Shown here piece by piece: positions 8,312 through 18,322 of a stretch of 64,000 bases of DNA. Under the pieces are notes generated by a model, which saw nothing but the letters and a program-made list of their open reading frames with translations, was not told the DNA's origin and did no database searches. The stretch comes from an uncultured Helicobacteraceae bacterium (GTDB lineage: Bacteria; Campylobacterota; Campylobacteria; Campylobacterales; Helicobacteraceae). The DNA lies in the NCBI GenBank assembly GCA_944323755.1, contig CALUTR010000005.1, positions 1 to 64,000 of the forward strand, written 5' to 3'. A program made the position numbers and the translations under genes. Numbering within the stretch: position 1 is the stretch's first letter; each line of letters begins with the position of its first letter.

Positions 8312-9604
8312 ATGTTGAAGATATTATTTATTTTTATGCTAGCAATTTGTTTAATGAAAGGAAACAATATGAGTGAAATAACATATCTAGAAGTCAATGA
8401 TAATAAAATACCAATCATTAAAGAAATATCAAATACGCTTCCTATCGGTTCCATTAAGATTATATTTAATGGAGCTGGTTTATTTGGAGAATGGAAATCA
8501 GGATTATCGACATTTAGCACATCAATACTAAATCGCGGTAGCAAAGAAAGAGGTGAATACGGATTTGCAAAAGAATTAGAATCTAGAGCAATCTCAATCA
8601 ATGTAATCAACAGCAATGAAAGCATCTCATTTAATATATCATTCTTAAAAGAATATCAAAGCAAAGCAATTGAAATGCTAGGAGAGCTTTTTGTAGATCC
8701 TAATCTAACAGATGAAGCCCTAAATAAAACAAAAATCACACTAAGTGGGTATTTGCTATCTAAAGAGAATGATTTTGATTATATTGCACTAAATAATTTA
8801 TTTTATACTTTATTTAAAGGCACACCACTAGAGAATCCAAAAATACGATCTATTGATGATATAGAGAAAATAACTCTAAATGATGTGGAAAAATTTTTAA
8901 AAGAAAAGCTAACACTAAATAATGCAGTTATCTTGCTTGGCGGGGATTTAGATGTAGATGATACGAAAAAACAATTAAAACAGATTCTCAAAGTTCTAAA
9001 TAACGGTACTAAATACACCACAAAAACATACTATGCAAATGCAGATTCTAAAGAAGTCAAAGCAATAAAACCTACAAAACAAGCATATATCTATTTTGGC
9101 TCTCCATTTGATTTTAAAAGCTATGAAGATGAATTACATAAATCAATCATTATGAGCTTTATTATGGGTTCTTCAGGATTTGGCTCAAGGATAATGGAAG
9201 AAATCAGAGTGAAACGAGGTCTTGCGTATTCTGCGTATTTTTACAATGCAGTGGATAATACAAGTGCAGCAACGATTGGGTATTTACAAACAAAGTTAGA
9301 AAACAAAGATGAAGCTATAAAAGCTATCAAAGAAACTATCGCAGATTTTCTAAAAGGTAATGTAACCCAGCAAGAGCTAGATGATGCAAAATCATATATT
9401 CTAGGATCACAAGTATTAAGCGATGAAACAATAAGCAGCAGACTTGGTAAAAAATACAATAATTTTTACCGAAATTTACCATTAGATTACGATAAAACAT
9501 TAATCCAAAAAATCAAAAATTTAAGCCTAAATGAATTAAATGAATATATACGATCACATAAAGAAGTAAATAACCTAAGCTTTAGTATAGTAGTTGATAA
9601 ATGA
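8312..9604 (+). CDS. M16 family peptidase-like protein lacking the HXXEH zinc motif
   Basis: The protein is homologous to processing peptidases of family M16B and corresponds by position and type to HP0657 (ymxG) of H. pylori. I place the start at ATG 8312, behind GGGAGG; a GTG 15 bases upstream would lie inside mqnC. This gives 430 residues with a hydrophobic export signal at 2-14. Where active members carry HFLEH, this one reads KSGLSTFSTSIL, so the zinc ligands and catalytic glutamate are absent. The second-domain signature (GSRIMEEIRVKRGLAYSAY) is kept. It is thus likely the non-catalytic partner of an M16 heterodimer, located in the periplasm; the catalytic partner is not in this window. 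The stop overlaps recG by ATGA. Confidence 0.85.
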   Translation: MLKILFIFMLAICLMKGNNMSEITYLEVNDNKIPIIKEISNTLPIGSIKIIFNGAGLFGEWKSGLSTFSTSILNRGSKERGEYGFAKELESRAISINVINSNESISFNISFLKEYQSKAIEMLGELFVDPNLTDEALNKTKITLSGYLLSKENDFDYIALNNLFYTLFKGTPLENPKIRSIDDIEKITLNDVEKFLKEKLTLNNAVILLGGDLDVDDTKKQLKQILKVLNNGTKYTTKTYYANADSKEVKAIKPTKQAYIYFGSPFDFKSYEDELHKSIIMSFIMGSSGFGSRIMEEIRVKRGLAYSAYFYNAVDNTSAATIGYLQTKLENKDEAIKAIKETIADFLKGNVTQQELDDAKSYILGSQVLSDETISSRLGKKYNNFYRNLPLDYDKTLIQKIKNLSLNELNEYIRSHKEVNNLSFSIVVDK

Positions 9605-11421
9605 ATAGATTGGCTAAAATAGGCATAAACAACCTATTTGACGCTATATTATACACACCAAAATCCTACACAAATACAATACTCATAAATTCACTAAATA
9701 AAAGCATAATCAACGAAGGCGCAGTAAGAATCACCATAAATTCAAAAACAAAATTTGGAAAAACACTCAAACTTCAAGCATATATGCTAGATTTTCAAGA
9801 ATCCTTAGAAATAACAATATTTAACCCAAAGCCATATCACAGCAAAATATTTATCCAAGATAAAGAGTGCTATATTTTTGGAAAATTCGAATACAAATAT
9901 GGAATCTGGAGCATAATACAGCCAAAAATCACAACAAATATCAACAAAATCACAATGAATTTCAATACGACAAAAATGCAAAACAATAATTTAAATCAAA
10001 TCTTTAGAGAAATCATCACAAAAGAGAATTTAAACAATCTCCATCTAGACACAAATACAACAGAATCTATCTTTACTATATTTAATCCAGAATCTAATAT
10101 GGATTATCTGCATGGATTCAACAAACACAATGGACTTTTTGGCAAATATCTTGAGGCTATAAAATTTATAGAAATATATTATTATATACGCTCACTACGC
10201 AAAAAACGCTATCACTTTGAAGCTACAAGCATATTAAATGGTGATCACAAAGCTTTTGTGGATTCTCTGCCGTTTTCTCTTACAAATGATCAAGAAAAAT
10301 GTATCAATTATTTAAGCAATAAATTAAATTCAAATATAGCAACAAGATGCGTAGTAATGGGTGATGTAGGGTGTGGAAAAACAATTGTAATCCTAGCTTG
10401 TGTTATGATGGCATACCCAAAAAAATCAATCCTCCTTGCACCAACAACGATACTTGCAAGCCAACTATATAACGAAGCAGTAAAATTTCTACCACAACAT
10501 ATAAGTGTTGGCTTAGCCATAAAGGATAATAAAATTGTGGAATGTGATTTTCTAATAGGTACACATTCGCTCCTATACAAACAACTATCATCTTTTAGCC
10601 TATTTATGACCGATGAGCAGCATAGATTTGGCACAAACCAAAGACTTGCGATAGAAAAAATGCTAGAAATAGAGGGCAAAAAACCACATACCATACAATT
10701 TTCTGCTACACCCATACCAAGAACAATGGCACTCATAGAATCTAACATAGTTGATTTTTGCACCATAAAGGACATACCATTTAAAAAAGATATAAAATGT
10801 CAAATCATCACCAAAAATCACTTTAGCACACTAATAGAACACATAAAAAATGAAATCAAAAACAATATGCAAATTGCAATCATATACCCACTAGTAGAGC
10901 AAAGCGATACCATAGCATACCAATCAATAGAAGAAGGGCTACCATTTTGGCAAAAAAATTTTGATAATGTATATTCAACACACGGTAAAGATAAAGATAA
11001 AGAAGATATTATCAATAGATTTAAAGAAAATGGAGATATTCTCATTGCAACTACATTATTTGAAGTTGGAATCTCACTTCCTAGATTATCAACGATCATA
11101 ATAGTCGGTGCAGAGAGGCTTGGATTTGCGACTTTACATCAATTAAGAGGCAGAGTAAGCAGAAATGGCGCTAAAGGGTATTGTTTTTTATACACCAATG
11201 ATATAAAAAAAGAAAGATTAAATGATTTTATCAAAACTACAAATGGATTTGAGATCGCAGAACTTGATTTAAAATACAGAAATAGCGGTGATATCTTAAA
11301 AGGAGTGCGACAAAGTGGAATGCAATTTAAATACTTTGATATGGCAACAGATAAAGAGATAGCACAAAAAGCAAATGATACAATCACAGCAAAAGGAGAT
11401 CAAAATGAAAATAGCATTTGA
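9601..11421 (+). CDS. recG: ATP-dependent DNA helicase RecG
   Basis: RecG remodels stalled replication forks and branch-migrates Holliday junctions. The 606 residues (slightly short against E. coli, near H. pylori) comprise an N-terminal OB/wedge region and helicase lobe 1, with Walker A GDVGCGKT at 254-261 and the DEQH box at 338-341. Lobe 2 follows, ending in the QLRGRVSRN motif VI and a LKYRNSGDI segment typical of RecG. The ATG overlaps the M16 gene stop by 4 bases. At its 3' end it overlaps the next glycosyltransferase start by 17 bases, so a phase-variable gene is coupled to a housekeeping helicase. Confidence 0.94.
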   Translation: MNRLAKIGINNLFDAILYTPKSYTNTILINSLNKSIINEGAVRITINSKTKFGKTLKLQAYMLDFQESLEITIFNPKPYHSKIFIQDKECYIFGKFEYKYGIWSIIQPKITTNINKITMNFNTTKMQNNNLNQIFREIITKENLNNLHLDTNTTESIFTIFNPESNMDYLHGFNKHNGLFGKYLEAIKFIEIYYYIRSLRKKRYHFEATSILNGDHKAFVDSLPFSLTNDQEKCINYLSNKLNSNIATRCVVMGDVGCGKTIVILACVMMAYPKKSILLAPTTILASQLYNEAVKFLPQHISVGLAIKDNKIVECDFLIGTHSLLYKQLSSFSLFMTDEQHRFGTNQRLAIEKMLEIEGKKPHTIQFSATPIPRTMALIESNIVDFCTIKDIPFKKDIKCQIITKNHFSTLIEHIKNEIKNNMQIAIIYPLVEQSDTIAYQSIEEGLPFWQKNFDNVYSTHGKDKDKEDIINRFKENGDILIATTLFEVGISLPRLSTIIIVGAERLGFATLHQLRGRVSRNGAKGYCFLYTNDIKKERLNDFIKTTNGFEIAELDLKYRNSGDILKGVRQSGMQFKYFDMATDKEIAQKANDTITAKGDQNENSI

Positions 11422-12406
11422 GGCAAATGTCCTTACATATCCACACACAGGCATAGCAAAAAGTCTAATAAATCTCATCAGACATTTACATGATATAGAA
11501 ATAATATTATTTACTAGCAATAATAAAGAAATAACACAGAATCTAGGATTTTCATATACATTTATCAACGCGAATCTGGGGGGGGGGGGGATAGAGAATA
11601 TTATCAATCTATGCGATTATGTGCATTATCATTGGAATGGCGGAATTCTATCAAATTCTAATAAAAACATATTAATGCTACACGATGTGCTGCCACTAAT
11701 ACTAGATAAAAATCCTATAAGAAATTTCAAATATAAACAAAACATAAAAAAACAAATAAAATTAGCAAAAATCATTCTAACACCAAGCCTATATTCAAAA
11801 ACACAAATACAAAAATATTTTAAAATCAATAAGGAAATTTATGTATTGCCACATGGAGTAGAACACATAGAGCAACCAAACAAAATAAGAGGAGACTACT
11901 ATATATATGTAGGTGGATATGATGCTAGAAAAGGGCTTGAAAAGTTATTAGAAACATTTATAAGACTTGATAAAAAAATTATTTTTGTTGGTGAAATAAA
12001 ATATTTTTCAAACAATTTTAAAGCACTAGCCATAAAAGCCATTAATCAAGGAATTTTAAAACAGAGTGGATATGTAAATGAAATTGAATTAAAAAAACTA
12101 ATCAAAAATGCAAAAGCTATGGTATATCCATCAAAATTTGAAGGCTTTGGATTACCTCCATTGGAATCTATGGCACTTGGCACACCTGTGATTACAACCC
12201 CATTTAGCAGCATAAAAGAAGTATGTAAAGATTGTGCTTTATATTTTAATCCAGATGAAAATAATAGCCTTTACAACACAATCATAGAATTCGAAAAAAG
12301 TAATATGAAAGAAAAGCTAATACAAATGGGATTAAACAATGCTAGAAATTTTAGCTGGGAAAAAAGTGCTAAAAAATATATAGAAATTATAAAAGATTCT
12401 ATGTGA
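11405..12406 (+). CDS. Phase-variable family 4 glycosyltransferase
   Basis: The 333-residue protein is a GT-B fold glycosyltransferase of the GT4 group. Its N-terminal domain starts FEANVLTYPHTGIAKSL. The C-terminal nucleotide-sugar domain has KFEGFGLPPLESMALGTPVI near 240-260, including the EX7E signature. I use ATG 11405 (AAAGGAGAT upstream), not the longer in-frame start at 11375. A run of 13 G at 11578-11590 encodes four consecutive glycines (residues 59-62) and keeps the frame open, so the gene is ON here. Slippage by one or two bases would truncate it early. It likely modifies LPS or another surface glycan; donor and acceptor are unknown. Confidence 0.85.
   Translation: MKIAFEANVLTYPHTGIAKSLINLIRHLHDIEIILFTSNNKEITQNLGFSYTFINANLGGGGIENIINLCDYVHYHWNGGILSNSNKNILMLHDVLPLILDKNPIRNFKYKQNIKKQIKLAKIILTPSLYSKTQIQKYFKINKEIYVLPHGVEHIEQPNKIRGDYYIYVGGYDARKGLEKLLETFIRLDKKIIFVGEIKYFSNNFKALAIKAINQGILKQSGYVNEIELKKLIKNAKAMVYPSKFEGFGLPPLESMALGTPVITTPFSSIKEVCKDCALYFNPDENNSLYNTIIEFEKSNMKEKLIQMGLNNARNFSWEKSAKKYIEIIKDSM
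11578..11590 (+). repeat. G13 homopolymer (phase-variation tract)
   Basis: Thirteen consecutive G bases lie inside the glycosyltransferase coding region in a genome stretch where even G4 is rare. Such tracts in Helicobacter and Campylobacter surface-sugar genes slip during replication and switch expression. In the sequence given the frame is open. Confidence 0.95.
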
Positions 12407-12431
12407 TTGCACACTGCCTAAGCAATATGCA

Positions 12432-13484
<1,053 letters not shown>

Positions 13485-13502
13485 TCAAATTTAATATCTG
13501 CG

Positions 13503-13508
13503 ATTATA
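13503..13508 (-). promoter_or_regulatory. -10 box (TATAAT) for ilvC
   Basis: TATAAT reads leftward 46 bases before the ilvC ATG, giving a leader of roughly 40 bases. It is the only perfect -10 hexamer on this strand in the gap. Confidence 0.5.
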
Positions 13509-13532
13509 ATTTATTTTGCTTTAATAATTCCA

Positions 13533-13560
13533 TTTTTTCAAATAGCTTAGTTTGAAAAAA
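13533..13560. promoter_or_regulatory. Perfect 10-bp inverted repeat between ilvC and the HDOD gene
   Basis: TTTTTTCAAA at 13533-13542 and TTTGAAAAAA at 13551-13560 flank an 8-base centre, TAGCTTAG. Relative to the ilvC -10 box the repeat covers about -35 to -65, where a regulator could bind. It could also fold as a weak AT hairpin. The symmetry is seen; an operator role is inference. Confidence 0.4.
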
Positions 13561-13651
13561 AATGATGCAAATTTACACTTTAGCATAGATTTGGGCTAAG
13601 ATTCAAACAATATAGATTAAAATAAATGATTCTATTTGGATAGGGCACATT

Positions 13652-14479
13652 ATGAAGATCACAAATAATATCATACAAAATATAAATTCATTTCCACCTC
13701 TATCTAACATCGTTGGAGATGTGTTTAAAACTTGTCAAGATCCAGATTCTAGCATAGCGGATCTTGTAAAAATCATAGAAAAAGACCAAGGCATTACAAT
13801 TGATATTTTAAGAATTGCAAATTCTCCAATATACGGATTCACACGAGAAATTTTAAACATACAACAAGCTGTATCATTATTTGGAATGGGGACTATTAAA
13901 GGCTTTGTAATCTCATCAATATTTAGAAAATCAGTAAAATTCAATCTATCTCCATATGCAATTAGTATGAATAATTATCTTGATACCTGCAGAGAATGCA
14001 ATAAGTTTGTAATAGAAGTCTTCAAAAATGAAAGCGACCACATAAAAAATATAATCTACCCTGCTTCATTCTTGATGAATGTGGGCACACTAATCATAGC
14101 AAACGAGATAAGTAAAACAGAAAATGCAAAGAACTTCACAAATGCTATACAAAGCACGGAAAATATAGCAGATATAGAGATAGAATTCACAGGGATTAGT
14201 GCTACTGATGCTACAGCGATATTGTTTGAACATTGGAATTTTGATATTGATCTAATTGATTCAATAAAAAATATTTCAAAATATAATACTTCAAATAGAA
14301 AAAGAGAGCTATCAAATCCACTTAAAGCTACGCTAAAATGCATAAACTTTCATCACAAATACACGCCAAAACAAGTGGAAAATACAAAAAAATTCATTAA
14401 AGAGAATCTTATTAATGTAGATCTTGATTACTTCGATGCATTTATATCAAATCAATCAAAAATAGCTACACAAATGTAG
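13652..14479 (+). CDS. HDOD domain protein
   Basis: The whole 275-residue protein is one HDOD module, a degenerate HD-type domain found in bacterial signalling and regulatory proteins. Recognisable blocks are the early FPPLSNIVGDV..., the central LRIANSPIYGF (residues near 50-60) and QAVSLFGMGTIKGFV near 72-86, all classic HDOD. No output domain is attached. Function in this group is poorly defined. It starts 194 bases from divergent ilvC and is followed after 10 bases by rnr. The ribosome site (AGGGC) is weak. No membrane segment or signal is seen. Confidence 0.8.
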   Translation: MKITNNIIQNINSFPPLSNIVGDVFKTCQDPDSSIADLVKIIEKDQGITIDILRIANSPIYGFTREILNIQQAVSLFGMGTIKGFVISSIFRKSVKFNLSPYAISMNNYLDTCRECNKFVIEVFKNESDHIKNIIYPASFLMNVGTLIIANEISKTENAKNFTNAIQSTENIADIEIEFTGISATDATAILFEHWNFDIDLIDSIKNISKYNTSNRKRELSNPLKATLKCINFHHKYTPKQVENTKKFIKENLINVDLDYFDAFISNQSKIATQM

Positions 14480-14489
14480 CAGATCCAAA

Positions 14490-16382
14490 ATGGAGCAATT
14501 TTTATTAAATCTTACTTTTGGAATAAGCGAGATTCCAAGAAATAAAAAGCAAATTTTTGAAGAATTAAAATCTCTAAATGCAATAGAAGTAAAGCAAAAA
14601 TCATTCAAACTAAAACAAGAATTCACGATAGGATACATCGATGTAGTAGAAAGTAAAAATCAAAAAATATATTTTCTAAAACCACTAAAACCAAGCAATA
14701 GAGATTATAAGATTCTAAATAGAATCCACTTATGCAACAAAGATTTAGTAATCGCAAAAGTAAAACCTCAACGCAATAAAGATAAACGCCCCAAAGCGAC
14801 ATTAATCAAAATTCTAAAAAGAGAAAACATCAAAGGCATTGGTATTTTAAAAAATATCAAAAATAATCTACGAATTTGCAATCTAAAAACCGGCGAGATA
14901 TTACAAATAAAAGCATCTCAAAAATCACTAAAAACGCTTCCTTTGCATTGCCTATTTGAAATTGATTTAACAAATCTCAAAATACTAAACCTCATAGGAA
15001 CGCTAAATGATGCAAAAAATGACCTATCAATAGCACTTTTAACACATAATAAAAATGAAATTTTTAGCAATGAGATTATAGATTTTTGTAAAAGCTTTGA
15101 TTCCAAAATAGTTCCAAGCTATTATCCAAATAGAGTAGATTTAAGCAGCTTACCATTTATAAGCATTGATCCAGATGATGCAAAAGATTTTGATGATGCA
15201 ATATATTTTGATGGCACTTATTTGTATGTAGCAATAGCAGATGTAAGCCACTATGTTGCATTAGATTCTGCTATTGATAAAGAAGCGCTAAATAGAGGCT
15301 TTAGCATATATTTTCCAAACAAAGTAATACCAATGCTACCAGATATACTTAGTTGTAATTTATGCTCACTAAAAGAAAATAAAAATCGCTTAGCATTCGT
15401 ATGGAAAATTAAAATTAATAAAAAAACAATGCAAATCACACAAAGTGAGCTATTTGAAGCTATAATAAAAGTATCAAAAAACTACACATATAAACAATTC
15501 AATAAAATCTTAAAACAAGAAAATAAATTTCACAAACTTTTTAAGATCACTTCAAAAATACGCAAAAATAGATTGCAAAATGGACTTGATTTTCAAAATA
15601 ATGAAATAAAGCTAGAGCTTGATTGTAACGATGAAATAGCAAGTATCACTAAATATCAAGAGCTAGATTCTAATCATTTAGTAGAAGAATGTATGCTCCT
15701 TGCAAATAAAGAAAGTGCAAAAATGCTAGAAAATCACAGCGGGATCTATAGAATCCACGATGAAATTGATGAGAATAATTTAAAATCACTATTTAACGAC
15801 ATATCACTATTAAGTAAAAAAGAAAATATCACTTTCAATAAAAAACTAAGCCAAATAGAAAATATCAAAGCGATACAAAGCATAGCAAAAAAGATCAATT
15901 TAAGCCATATCATAGATAAAATTATTGTCACATACCTTCCAAGAGCGCAATATTCAACGAATAACAAAGGACATTTTGCATTAGGATTTGATGCATATTT
16001 ACACTTTACATCGCCAATTAGGAGGTATAGCGATCTAGTTGTGCATAGGATATTAAAAGAAATCATTCAAGGCAATCAAAAAAAGATTAATTATTTAAGC
16101 AAGAATCTCGATGCAATCTGTGCTAGGCTAAATTTTTTAGAAAAAGACATTGCAAATATAGAATTTGAATTCAATGATAGAAAATTTGCTAGATTCTACA
16201 AAGTTGGTGATGTAGTAGAGTGCATAGTAACACAAACAAAAGATGAAACAAAAGCAAAAATAATTGATTCAAATGCGAGAATATTCTTAAATAAAAAATG
16301 CCAAAAATTCTCAATCATAAAGGCAGAAATCACATCAAGCGACATAGAAACTTCAAGGATTGAAGGAAAGATTCTAATTTAA
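14490..16382 (+). CDS. rnr: Ribonuclease R (RNB family)
   Basis: This is a 3'-5' exoribonuclease that degrades structured RNA. The 630-residue protein has N-terminal cold-shock-like segments and a clear RNB domain. The catalytic aspartates are D227, D233, D235 and D236 in SIDPDDAKDFDDA, and the HFTSPIRRYSDL motif lies near 506-517. The C-terminal S1 region is short, as in H. pylori Rnr (HP1248). In H. pylori rnr is next to holA; here holA is about 10 kb away, so that block is rearranged. The start is ATG 14490 with a poor ribosome site; no better in-frame start is apparent. Confidence 0.92.
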   Translation: MEQFLLNLTFGISEIPRNKKQIFEELKSLNAIEVKQKSFKLKQEFTIGYIDVVESKNQKIYFLKPLKPSNRDYKILNRIHLCNKDLVIAKVKPQRNKDKRPKATLIKILKRENIKGIGILKNIKNNLRICNLKTGEILQIKASQKSLKTLPLHCLFEIDLTNLKILNLIGTLNDAKNDLSIALLTHNKNEIFSNEIIDFCKSFDSKIVPSYYPNRVDLSSLPFISIDPDDAKDFDDAIYFDGTYLYVAIADVSHYVALDSAIDKEALNRGFSIYFPNKVIPMLPDILSCNLCSLKENKNRLAFVWKIKINKKTMQITQSELFEAIIKVSKNYTYKQFNKILKQENKFHKLFKITSKIRKNRLQNGLDFQNNEIKLELDCNDEIASITKYQELDSNHLVEECMLLANKESAKMLENHSGIYRIHDEIDENNLKSLFNDISLLSKKENITFNKKLSQIENIKAIQSIAKKINLSHIIDKIIVTYLPRAQYSTNNKGHFALGFDAYLHFTSPIRRYSDLVVHRILKEIIQGNQKKINYLSKNLDAICARLNFLEKDIANIEFEFNDRKFARFYKVGDVVECIVTQTKDETKAKIIDSNARIFLNKKCQKFSIIKAEITSSDIETSRIEGKILI

Positions 16383-16405
16383 ATATTTCATAAAATAATC
16401 TTAAG

Positions 16406-16411
16406 TATAAT
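16406..16411 (+). promoter_or_regulatory. -10 box (TATAAT) for the DUF465-pyrG-recJ operon
   Basis: TATAAT lies 28 bases before the DUF465 start, followed by a strong AAGGAGG ribosome site at 16427-16433. It is the first promoter-like element after rnr. Confidence 0.5.
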
Positions 16412-16438
16412 GCATTTGCAAATTTTAAGGAGGTTTCT

Positions 16439-16666
16439 ATGCTACATGAATACAGGGAAGAAATTACAGAATTAAAAACTACAAATGCTCATTTCGCAAA
16501 AATCTTTGAAAAACATAATGAGCTTGATGAGCAAATCACAGAAGCTGAAAATGGTGCAAAATATATAGATGAATTTGAATTAGATAGAATGAAAAAAGAA
16601 AAGCTAAGATTGAAAGATGAAGCTTTTGCAATAATTTTAGAGTATAAAAAAACAAAAAAATCATAA
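16439..16666 (+). CDS. DUF465 (YdcH-like) small coiled-coil protein
   Basis: This 75-residue charged protein begins MLHEYREEITELK and contains the DUF465 pattern: a first helix ending HFAKIFEKHNELDEQI, then a turn, then a second helix ELDRMKKEKLRLKDEAFAI. It should form a short helical hairpin or coiled coil; the function of the family is unknown. It has the best ribosome site in the region (AAGGAGG) and its stop is directly followed by the pyrG ATG with no gap, so the two are co-translated. Confidence 0.8.
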   Translation: MLHEYREEITELKTTNAHFAKIFEKHNELDEQITEAENGAKYIDEFELDRMKKEKLRLKDEAFAIILEYKKTKKS

Positions 16667-18322
16667 ATGCGAACAAAATATATTTTTGTTACGGGGGGAG
16701 TTTTAAGCTCCCTTGGTAAAGGTATTTCTTCATCTTCTATTGCTACATTAATAAAACATGCTAACCATAAAGTTTCAATACTAAAAATTGACCCATATAT
16801 AAATGTAGATCCTGGCACAATGAGCCCACTTGAGCACGGAGAGGTTTTTGTAACATACGATGGTGCTGAAACAGATCTTGATCTAGGTCACTATGAGAGA
16901 TTTTTAGATATGAATCTTTCATCAAAACACAATTTCACAACAGGACAAATATATTTATCAGTCATTGAAAAAGAAAGAAGTGGCTACTATCTTGGCAAAA
17001 CGATACAAATTGTCCCACACATAGTTGATGAAATAAAAAATAGAATCAAAGAAGCCGGTGTTGGCAGCGAATTCCTAATAGTAGAGCTTGGTGGAACAGT
17101 AGGTGATATAGAAGGTATGCCATATTTAGAAGCGATGAGACAGTTAAAACATGAGCTTGGAGCTGGTATGGTAATTAGCATACATGTAACACTCATTCCT
17201 CTTATTAAAGCAGCAGGTGAGCTAAAAACAAAACCAACTCAACACTCTGTCCAAGAATTAAGACGAATAGGAATAAACCCGCAAATCATACTTGCAAGAT
17301 GCGAAAAACCTCTATCAAGAGATCTAAAACAAAAACTAGCACTAAGTTGCGATGTAGATGATGATTGTGTTATTGTTGTGGAAGATAGTGATAGCATTTA
17401 TAAAGTCCCTTTAAACTTGATGAGGGAAAATATACTTAGTCCGATATCGCGGTATTTTAATCTTGATTATCAAATAAACCCTAAAATGGAAGAATGGGAT
17501 ATATTAGTAAAGCGAATAATCTCACCAAATAGCGATGTAAAAATTGCATTTGTAGGAAAATATCTCGATTTAAAAGAATCTTACAAATCACTTACAGAAG
17601 CACTCACTCATAGTGGTGCACATACTGATACAAGAATTAATATAAAATGGATTGATAGCTCGCTGCTAGATTGCAACAATATAGAATCTGAATTATGTGA
17701 TATTGATGCTATTTTGATACCAGGTGGATTTGGCAAGAGAGGGATTGAAGGAAAGATTCTAGCTACAAAATATGCAAGAGAAAATAACATTCCCTTTCTT
17801 GGAATCTGTCTTGGAATGCAGCTTGCAATCATAGAATTTTGCAGAAATGTATTAAATATCAAAAATGCTTCAAGCGTAGAATTTGACAAAGATACGAAAG
17901 AGCCTGTGATTTATCTAATAGAAGACTTCATAGACCAACTAGGAGAAAAGCAGTTTAGAACACACACTTCACCTATGGGTGGAACTATGAGGCTTGGAGA
18001 ATACCCTTGCAAGCTCAAATCAAATACAAAAATCCAAAAAGCATACAATAAATCTACAATTTATGAGCGACATCGTCATAGATATGAAGCAAATATCAAA
18101 TATAAAGAGATTCTAGAAAAAAATGGAATGATAATAAGTGGCGAATCAAATGGCTTAATAGAAACAATAGAGCTAAAAAATCATACTTGGTTTGTTGGTG
18201 TGCAGTTTCACCCAGAATTTACATCAAAATTACAAAATCCTAACCCTATCATACTAGAATTCATTAAGCAAGCAAAGCAATACAAAAACAGCAAAGATGA
18301 GTGTTTTAAAACAAGTTACTGA
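16667..18322 (+). CDS. pyrG: CTP synthase PyrG
   Basis: PyrG makes CTP from UTP, ATP and glutamine. The 551 residues include the synthetase domain ([10 protein letters not shown] at 10-19) and the class I glutamine amidotransferase domain. Its nucleophile is C381 in LGICLGMQ and the His-Glu pair H515/E517 lies in HPEF. Length is normal for Campylobacterota. The start abuts the DUF465 gene. The 3' end overlaps the recJ start by 26 bases in another frame, and the pyrG-recJ pairing is shared with H. pylori (HP0349-HP0348). Confidence 0.96.
   Translation: MRTKYIFVTGGVLSSLGKGISSSSIATLIKHANHKVSILKIDPYINVDPGTMSPLEHGEVFVTYDGAETDLDLGHYERFLDMNLSSKHNFTTGQIYLSVIEKERSGYYLGKTIQIVPHIVDEIKNRIKEAGVGSEFLIVELGGTVGDIEGMPYLEAMRQLKHELGAGMVISIHVTLIPLIKAAGELKTKPTQHSVQELRRIGINPQIILARCEKPLSRDLKQKLALSCDVDDDCVIVVEDSDSIYKVPLNLMRENILSPISRYFNLDYQINPKMEEWDILVKRIISPNSDVKIAFVGKYLDLKESYKSLTEALTHSGAHTDTRINIKWIDSSLLDCNNIESELCDIDAILIPGGFGKRGIEGKILATKYARENNIPFLGICLGMQLAIIEFCRNVLNIKNASSVEFDKDTKEPVIYLIEDFIDQLGEKQFRTHTSPMGGTMRLGEYPCKLKSNTKIQKAYNKSTIYERHRHRYEANIKYKEILEKNGMIISGESNGLIETIELKNHTWFVGVQFHPEFTSKLQNPNPIILEFIKQAKQYKNSKDECFKTSY

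Noticed and set aside
10308..10775. Antisense open frame of 155 codons inside recG
   Set aside because: It lies wholly within the intact recG gene, has no ribosome site and no recognisable domain; it is a shadow of the coding strand. The same holds for other antisense frames such as those at 291-785, 38223-38606 and 40665-41141.
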